From the NCBI GenBank assembly GCA_003560545.1, contig PWLK01000010.1, positions 1-8,611 of the forward strand: a stretch of DNA of 8,611 nt, given 5' to 3'. The DNA is from Candidatus Woesearchaeota archaeon (GTDB lineage Archaea > Nanobdellota > Nanobdellia > Woesearchaeales > 21-14-0-10-32-9). Both the position numbers and the translations under genes were made by a program. Positions 5,926-8,611 of the stretch are shown piece by piece (position 1 is the first letter of the stretch; each line of letters begins with the position of its first letter). The notes under the pieces were generated by a model. That model ran no database searches, was not told the origin of the DNA, and worked only from the letters and a program-made list of their open reading frames with translations.

Positions 5926-6636
5926 TCACCCTAGTTCTACGTAAAAGTAATAAGGGGTTGTGGCTGAAGGGTTGTTTGCAAGTATCATTTGGAAGTCAAA
6001 TGTTGAGCCGTCGTAACCTGTTGTCTCCGGGTTTATGGGTGATACGTAGACAATGTTAGCGGTGTCTTCTAATAGTATTAACGGGAAGTCAGCCGCGGCC
6101 TGGGACTGCCTGGCGCTGTTCACAAACGTGCTTGTTGAGTTACATGTATCCGCGCCTATGTTTTGAGTTCCTATTGATAGTGCAGGGTGTATTGTTTCGT
6201 TGAACGTATTAGAAAGGCTGTCCGGTGCCGTGCTTGTCATTCCAAGGAATGTTTCTTCTGAGGTTATTGTTGCTCCATCCGCGCATTGAATATCTATCCA
6301 GCTCACACTGTCATTCCTGCTCGAGTATATCTCACCTGTAATCTCAGAGGGGTCTAATGCCCAGTTATAAATAGTGCTTCCTCCTGAATCATCAAGGGTT
6401 AGGCTTCCAGTGATGTTTCCTATGTATGCTTTCCACCTAGGGTTTTGCTGTAAGGCATCTACAACCATAGTGGTTATGGAGCCTCCATCATCAGTTCTTG
6501 AATCAGGCGCGGCTTCGCCTGGAGCATCTGTTTCGTTGAAGTCGATAGTGGTCCCGGTTGGCTGCGCGTGAGCTTGTACGGCCATCAGTGTTAATGCTAT
6601 TGCCAGTGCCGCTATCCACCTTGTTCTTCCGTTCAT
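5926..6636 (-). CDS. Secreted protein, paralogue A of the YYFY-terminal family
   Basis: 236 residues. The signal peptide (hydrophobic 8-20) has likely cleavage after QAHA, and there is no membrane anchor. The mature domain is shared with paralogue B: WKAYIGNITGS (68-78), IYSSRNDSVSW (103-113), EETFLG (127-132), DTC (163-165) and the terminal PYYFYVELG. Two conserved cysteines (118, 165) may form a disulfide. Sequons lie at N34, N74, N108, N146 and N166; those at 74 and 108 are shared with paralogue B. GAGG at 6648-6645 is 8 nt before the ATG, behind its own TATA box and the terminator of paralogue B. The six-cysteine protein gene follows after 6 nt. The domain recalls uncharacterised DPANN surface proteins; I cannot name it or give a function. 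Confidence 0.8.
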   Translation of the reverse strand: MNGRTRWIAALAIALTLMAVQAHAQPTGTTIDFNETDAPGEAAPDSRTDDGGSITTMVVDALQQNPRWKAYIGNITGSLTLDDSGGSTIYNWALDPSEITGEIYSSRNDSVSWIDIQCADGATITSEETFLGMTSTAPDSLSNTFNETIHPALSIGTQNIGADTCNSTSTFVNSARQSQAAADFPLILLEDTANIVYVSPINPETTGYDGSTFDFQMILANNPSATTPYYFYVELG

Positions 6637-6681
6637 CTTTTTTTCCTCGCCGTTGTTTTTTGTTTGGATTTTGTGATCGTG

Positions 6682-6690
6682 ATATTATAT
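6682..6690 (-). promoter_or_regulatory. TATA box of the paralogue A operon
   Basis: The - strand reads ATATAATAT, placed to start transcription near 6660 and give a leader of about 23 nt with the GAGG site. It directly follows the T-rich terminator of the preceding gene. Confidence 0.5.
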
Positions 6691-6693
6691 TTG

Positions 6694-6717
6694 AAATAAA
6701 AAAAAATAAAAAAAATA
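6694..6717 (-). terminator. T-rich terminator after paralogue B
   Basis: On the - strand, about 17 nt past the paralogue B stop, runs of eight or more T are broken only by single A residues, ending in TATTTC. This is a strong archaeal-type oligo-T terminator, separating paralogue B from the paralogue A operon. Confidence 0.65.
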
Positions 6718-6733
6718 ATTCAGTTTTCTTTCC

Positions 6734-7441
6734 TTACTGCAGTTCTAAGTAAAAGTAGTAAGGAGTTGTTCCTGGTTCATTGCCGTTTTCTCCAACTAAT
6801 AATTGGAAGTGCCATGGCTGGTCGTTGAACCCTTCTGGCGATGTGTCTTCAATTATGGTTGTGTACACCGTGTTGGCACTTGTATCGCTTAGCAGTACCT
6901 GCCAGAACTGGTTGTCCTGTGTTCCACCACTCGAATACGCTTGTGTTGTCGGGCAACTCTCTATCGATGCTGTCCCTACCTGGAACGCCGGATGATTTGT
7001 TTCCGTGTACGTGTTGGTCACGCTGTCCGGGTCGCTTGAATTCTGTCCGAGGAATGTTTCCTCAGCCTCTATCCCGGTTGCGTCTGTACAGTCTATTCCG
7101 TCCCATGTTACGCTGTCATTCCTGCTCGCGTAAACCTGCCCTGTAGGCGTGCTTACGTTCCAGTCATAGAAGTTGTTGCCGCTTGCATCAGCCAATATTA
7201 TTGATCCTGTTATGTTTCCGTAGAAACCTTGCCAGGAACTCGTCACCGATATTCCGCTTATGCTTAGCTCTGTCACGTTTCCTGCCTGTGCGTCAACCGC
7301 TGTTGGTGTTACAGTGTCGTTGAATCTTGATGACGCTCCAGGAGTGATGTCGTCAACTCCTAGTGGCTGGGCAGCAGCTATTCCTATGCTTAGTATGCCG
7401 GCTAATGCCAGCATTACTGCTGTTTTCTCTAACCACCCCAT
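6734..7441 (-). CDS. Secreted protein, paralogue B of the YYFY-terminal family
   Basis: 235 residues. The signal peptide (hydrophobic about 8-23) has likely cleavage after IAAA before QP, as in paralogue A. Shared segments are WQGFYGNITGS (70-80), VYASRNDSVTW (103-113), EETFLG (127-132), NHPAF (149-153) and the terminal PYYFYLELQ. Cys118 and Cys163 match the two cysteines of paralogue A. Sequons lie at N41, N55, N76, N95, N108 and N134. The gene starts with a good ribosome binding site, GGAGGT at 7455-7450, 8 nt before ATG. It lies 37 nt behind the winged-helix regulator with no terminator between, so they probably share a transcript. Similarity to paralogue A reaches identical DNA runs, which suggests tandem duplication or gene conversion. 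Function unknown; a surface or appendage subunit is inferred. Confidence 0.8.
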   Translation of the reverse strand: MGWLEKTAVMLALAGILSIGIAAAQPLGVDDITPGASSRFNDTVTPTAVDAQAGNVTELSISGISVTSSWQGFYGNITGSIILADASGNNFYDWNVSTPTGQVYASRNDSVTWDGIDCTDATGIEAEETFLGQNSSDPDSVTNTYTETNHPAFQVGTASIESCPTTQAYSSGGTQDNQFWQVLLSDTSANTVYTTIIEDTSPEGFNDQPWHFQLLVGENGNEPGTTPYYFYLELQ

Positions 7442-7449
7442 TTTGTTTT

Positions 7450-7455
7450 ACCTCC
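7450..7455 (-). promoter_or_regulatory. Ribosome binding site of paralogue B
   Basis: GGAGGT on the - strand, 8 nt before the ATG at 7441. It confirms the start. The gene is internal to a transcript from the upstream regulator, because no TATA box with sensible spacing is seen in the 37-nt gap. Confidence 0.65.
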
Positions 7456-7478
7456 TATTGTTTTTTTATTTCATTTTG

Positions 7479-8078
7479 TTATCCCCTGATCGTGTTTTGA
7501 GGATCGTGTAGTGCGTAGTACGATTCTTTGTCTTTCTGTATTGCTTCTTTTGTTGTGAATTTGTAAGATACTTTTCTGGATAAGCCATTGTGTTCGGCGT
7601 TTATTGGTTTGAGGTCTTTCTTTTTTCCTTCCTTGAAGATTATGTGGATGCTTAGTTCTGACAGGCTTGTTTTGTCAAGGTAGATTCCTTGGATGATTGG
7701 TAGGTGTTCCTGGATGTTCATGTATGCTTTTTCTATGAATGGGTGTTGTGCTTCTTGGTCGTAGAGCCATATGCTCATCATGATTTTTTTGTGCTCGTCT
7801 AGTTCGAGTAGTTTTTTGTCTACGAGTCCTGTTGCGGTTACGATTAGGTATGCGTTGTCTTTTGCGAGGCTGTATACAACTCGGGGTTGGCCTTTGTCGC
7901 GGTTGCTGATTCTTTCGCTTTGTACTATGCCTGCGAGTTCGAGGAATCTTAGGGATTGGCTGATGTTTGACATTGATGTGTTGGCTGTTTTTGCTAGTTC
8001 TATCGGGGATTTTTTGCCTGTGGAGAGTGCTCTTAGTATGTTCCATTTCGCGGATGTGAAGAGTGTTTCTTTCTCCAT
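7479..8078 (-). CDS. Winged helix-turn-helix transcriptional regulator
   Basis: 199 residues. The N-terminal winged helix (about 8-72) contains AKWNILRALSTG, SPIELAKTANTSMSNISQSL as the helix-turn-helix, and a wing around GQPRVVYSL, an ArsR/MarR-like pattern. The C-terminal half (about 95-199) has IQGIYLDKTSLSELSIHIIF. It is laid out like the strand-turn-strand of small nucleotidyltransferase (MNT-type) domains, but the Gly-Ser and Asp-x-Asp catalytic residues are absent. A degenerate, perhaps ligand-sensing, version is a guess. It is first in a transcript with paralogue B. The leader of about 84 nt and the GGCC-N4-GGCC element in it suggest autoregulation. The ATG at 8078 has no ribosome binding site. 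The regulator call is firm; the target is inferred from position. Confidence 0.8.
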   Translation of the reverse strand: MEKETLFTSAKWNILRALSTGKKSPIELAKTANTSMSNISQSLRFLELAGIVQSERISNRDKGQPRVVYSLAKDNAYLIVTATGLVDKKLLELDEHKKIMMSIWLYDQEAQHPFIEKAYMNIQEHLPIIQGIYLDKTSLSELSIHIIFKEGKKKDLKPINAEHNGLSRKVSYKFTTKEAIQKDKESYYALHDPQNTIRG

Positions 8079-8107
8079 TTTCGTTTTTGTCTTGTTTTTT
8101 TGTTTCC

Positions 8108-8119
8108 GGCCAATCGGCC
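8108..8119. promoter_or_regulatory. GGCC-N4-GGCC inverted repeat in the regulator leader
   Basis: GGCC AATC GGCC is a GC-rich element in a very AT-rich leader, 30 nt before the regulator ATG and downstream of the predicted transcription start. As DNA it could be an operator for the regulator; as RNA it gives only a 4-bp stem. A GGGAGGG tract at 8141-8135 lies next to it but serves no nearby ATG. Confidence 0.35.
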
Positions 8120-8185
8120 TCGACTACAAACAAACCCTCCCTAGTATGGTTTTTTGTATCCTAATACAGGCCTGGTAAAACTCAT

Positions 8186-8193
8186 ATTTAAAT
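8186..8193 (-). promoter_or_regulatory. TATA box of the regulator-paralogue B transcript
   Basis: ATTTAAAT, a perfect palindromic TATA element, lies in the sequence CATTTAAATATG on the - strand. Transcription would start near 8163, leaving a leader of about 84 nt before the regulator start. Confidence 0.5.
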
Positions 8194-8226
8194 GTTTTGA
8201 TTTTTACAATAAAAAAGAAAACACAA

Positions 8227-8284
8227 TAAAAACAAAAATAACATAAATAGACTAAATACAGAAATAAAGTAAAAACAAAAATAA
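8227..8284. repeat. Two exact copies of a 15-bp direct repeat
   Basis: TAAAAACAAAAATAA occurs at 8227-8241 and again at 8270-8284, exactly 43 bp apart. On the - strand each copy reads as two T5 runs (TTATTTTTGTTTTTA), so they may be tandem terminator elements. The low complexity weakens the case for a specific binding site. Confidence 0.4.
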
Positions 8285-8372
8285 TACAAATTATAATACT
8301 ACACAAATATTAAAACACAATAATATCAATATTTCTATAATTACACTAATTAATTAATTTATGAATTATTTT

Positions 8373-8390
8373 GTTTCAAGCGCTTAAAAC
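8373..8390. repeat. 18-bp near-palindrome, core AAGCGCTT
   Basis: GTTTCAAGCGCTTAAAAC equals its own reverse complement except for one base pair, and that pair is a G-U in a - strand transcript. It starts 22 nt after the paralogue C stop. It may be a 3'-end hairpin or a dimeric protein-binding site. Confidence 0.4.
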
Positions 8391-8412
8391 GTTAAATTCC
8401 TTGTTTTTCTGT

Positions 8413-8611
8413 TTACGATATCTCCGCATAAAAGTAATAAGTAGTAGGCGTAACCGCAAGAGGATTCTCAGGAACGATCAACTGGAAGTCATACGAACCA
8501 GAATCATAACCCGTAGCAGCACTCTCCAAAATAGTAGCAAACACCAAGTTACCATTACCATCCTCCAGCAATATCTCCTGGAAAGTCGCCTCTTCCGAAG
8601 GAGGCTGAGGC
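8413..8611 (-). CDS. Secreted protein, paralogue C of the YYFY-terminal family (partial)
   Basis: The last 65 residues of a gene whose start lies beyond the right edge. The segment FQEILLEDGNGNLVFATIL followed by ATGYDSGSYDFQLIVPENP aligns with LILLEDTANIVY...TTGYDGSTFDFQMILANNP of paralogue A. It ends TTYYFYAEIS, the same terminal motif as paralogues A and B. It is closer to A than to B in this region. No cysteine, sequon or membrane anchor lies in the visible part. It is on the same strand as A and B but outside the region between their promoters, with a separate 3' end. Its coding strand is rich in G and T, unlike the regulator and paralogue B, whose coding strands are rich in A and C. Confidence 0.75.
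   Translation of the reverse strand, partial: PQPPSEEATFQEILLEDGNGNLVFATILESAATGYDSGSYDFQLIVPENPLAVTPTTYYFYAEIS

Larger units (their letters stand above)
8079..8412. other. AT-rich intergenic region between paralogue C and the regulator
   Basis: No convincing gene is present. Reading along the - strand it holds an 18-bp near-palindrome just after the paralogue C stop, a stretch of about 180 nt of almost pure A/T with T-runs (likely termination zone of paralogue C), two copies of a 15-bp repeat, the regulator TATA box, and the regulator leader. The + strand of 8200-8300 is nearly free of G. The local skew change of the window falls here. Confidence 0.6.

Noticed and set aside
6675..7508. Repeated GATCGTG near two starts or ends of surface genes
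   Set aside because: The 7-mer also occurs inside coding sequence (for example near 5340) and its positions relative to promoters differ, so chance is the simplest explanation.
7675..8133. Overlapping - strand ORF beginning at a TTG after GGGAGGG
   Set aside because: Past its first 25 residues it is an Arg/Thr/Pro-rich shadow of the regulator gene, and the gap from GGGAGGG to TTG is only about 1 nt.
8124..8306. - strand ORF full of Phe, Ile, Cys and Tyr
   Set aside because: It is translation of T-rich intergenic DNA. It overlaps the regulator promoter and has no ribosome binding site.
1..8611. CRISPR arrays, tRNA genes, transposons or prophage genes
   Set aside because: No regularly spaced repeats, cloverleaf-like segments, transposase or integrase motifs, or terminal inverted repeats were seen on either strand.

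Overview
The window looks like a piece of a small-genome archaeon, most plausibly of the DPANN/Nanoarchaeota type (Woesearchaeota- or Pacearchaeota-like). The lineage is inferred from gene content, not from a marker tree. The sequence shows an archaeal Holliday junction resolvase (Hjc), an archaeal-type RNase Z end and a PIN-domain protein. TATA boxes lie about 26 nt upstream of start codons (leaderless genes) or of short leaders. GGTGA/GGAGG ribosome binding sites and oligo-T terminators are present, along with secreted proteins rich in N-glycosylation sequons. No tRNA, rRNA, CRISPR array, transposase or integrase is visible.

Left part (1-1380). On the + strand lie the C-terminal end of RNase Z, a single-domain rhodanese 6 nt behind it, and a PIN-domain protein whose first catalytic aspartate is replaced by asparagine. 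On the - strand, a 31-codon ORF with a well-placed leaderless promoter overlaps the end of the PIN gene.

Middle part (1381-3695). A - strand block reads lemA, htpX, csp: LemA-family membrane protein, HtpX zinc metalloprotease, cold-shock-domain protein. This is a membrane/stress quality-control set. Two T9 runs lie between lemA and htpX. hjc diverges from lemA across a shared 106-nt promoter region.

Right part (3682-8611), all on the - strand, is a cell-surface locus. Read in the direction of transcription it holds: the end of a secreted protein (paralogue C, cut by the window edge); an AT-rich gap of about 330 nt; a winged-helix regulator; secreted paralogue B; a terminator and new promoter; secreted paralogue A; a six-cysteine, sequon-rich secreted protein; a 24-codon ORF with the best ribosome binding site in the window; and a signal-peptide protein with a C-terminal membrane anchor. 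The three paralogues share a domain I cannot name, and each stops a fixed distance after a Tyr-Tyr-Phe-Tyr-x-Glu motif. I infer an envelope or appendage system: paralogues and the cysteine-rich protein as secreted subunits, the anchored protein as a membrane attachment, and the winged-helix protein as a local regulator. This locus is the best candidate here for something undescribed.

Base composition shifts along the window. The + strand is rich in G and T from about 5.9 to 8.1 kb and turns rich in A and C to the right of about 8.2 kb, although genes on both sides point the same way.
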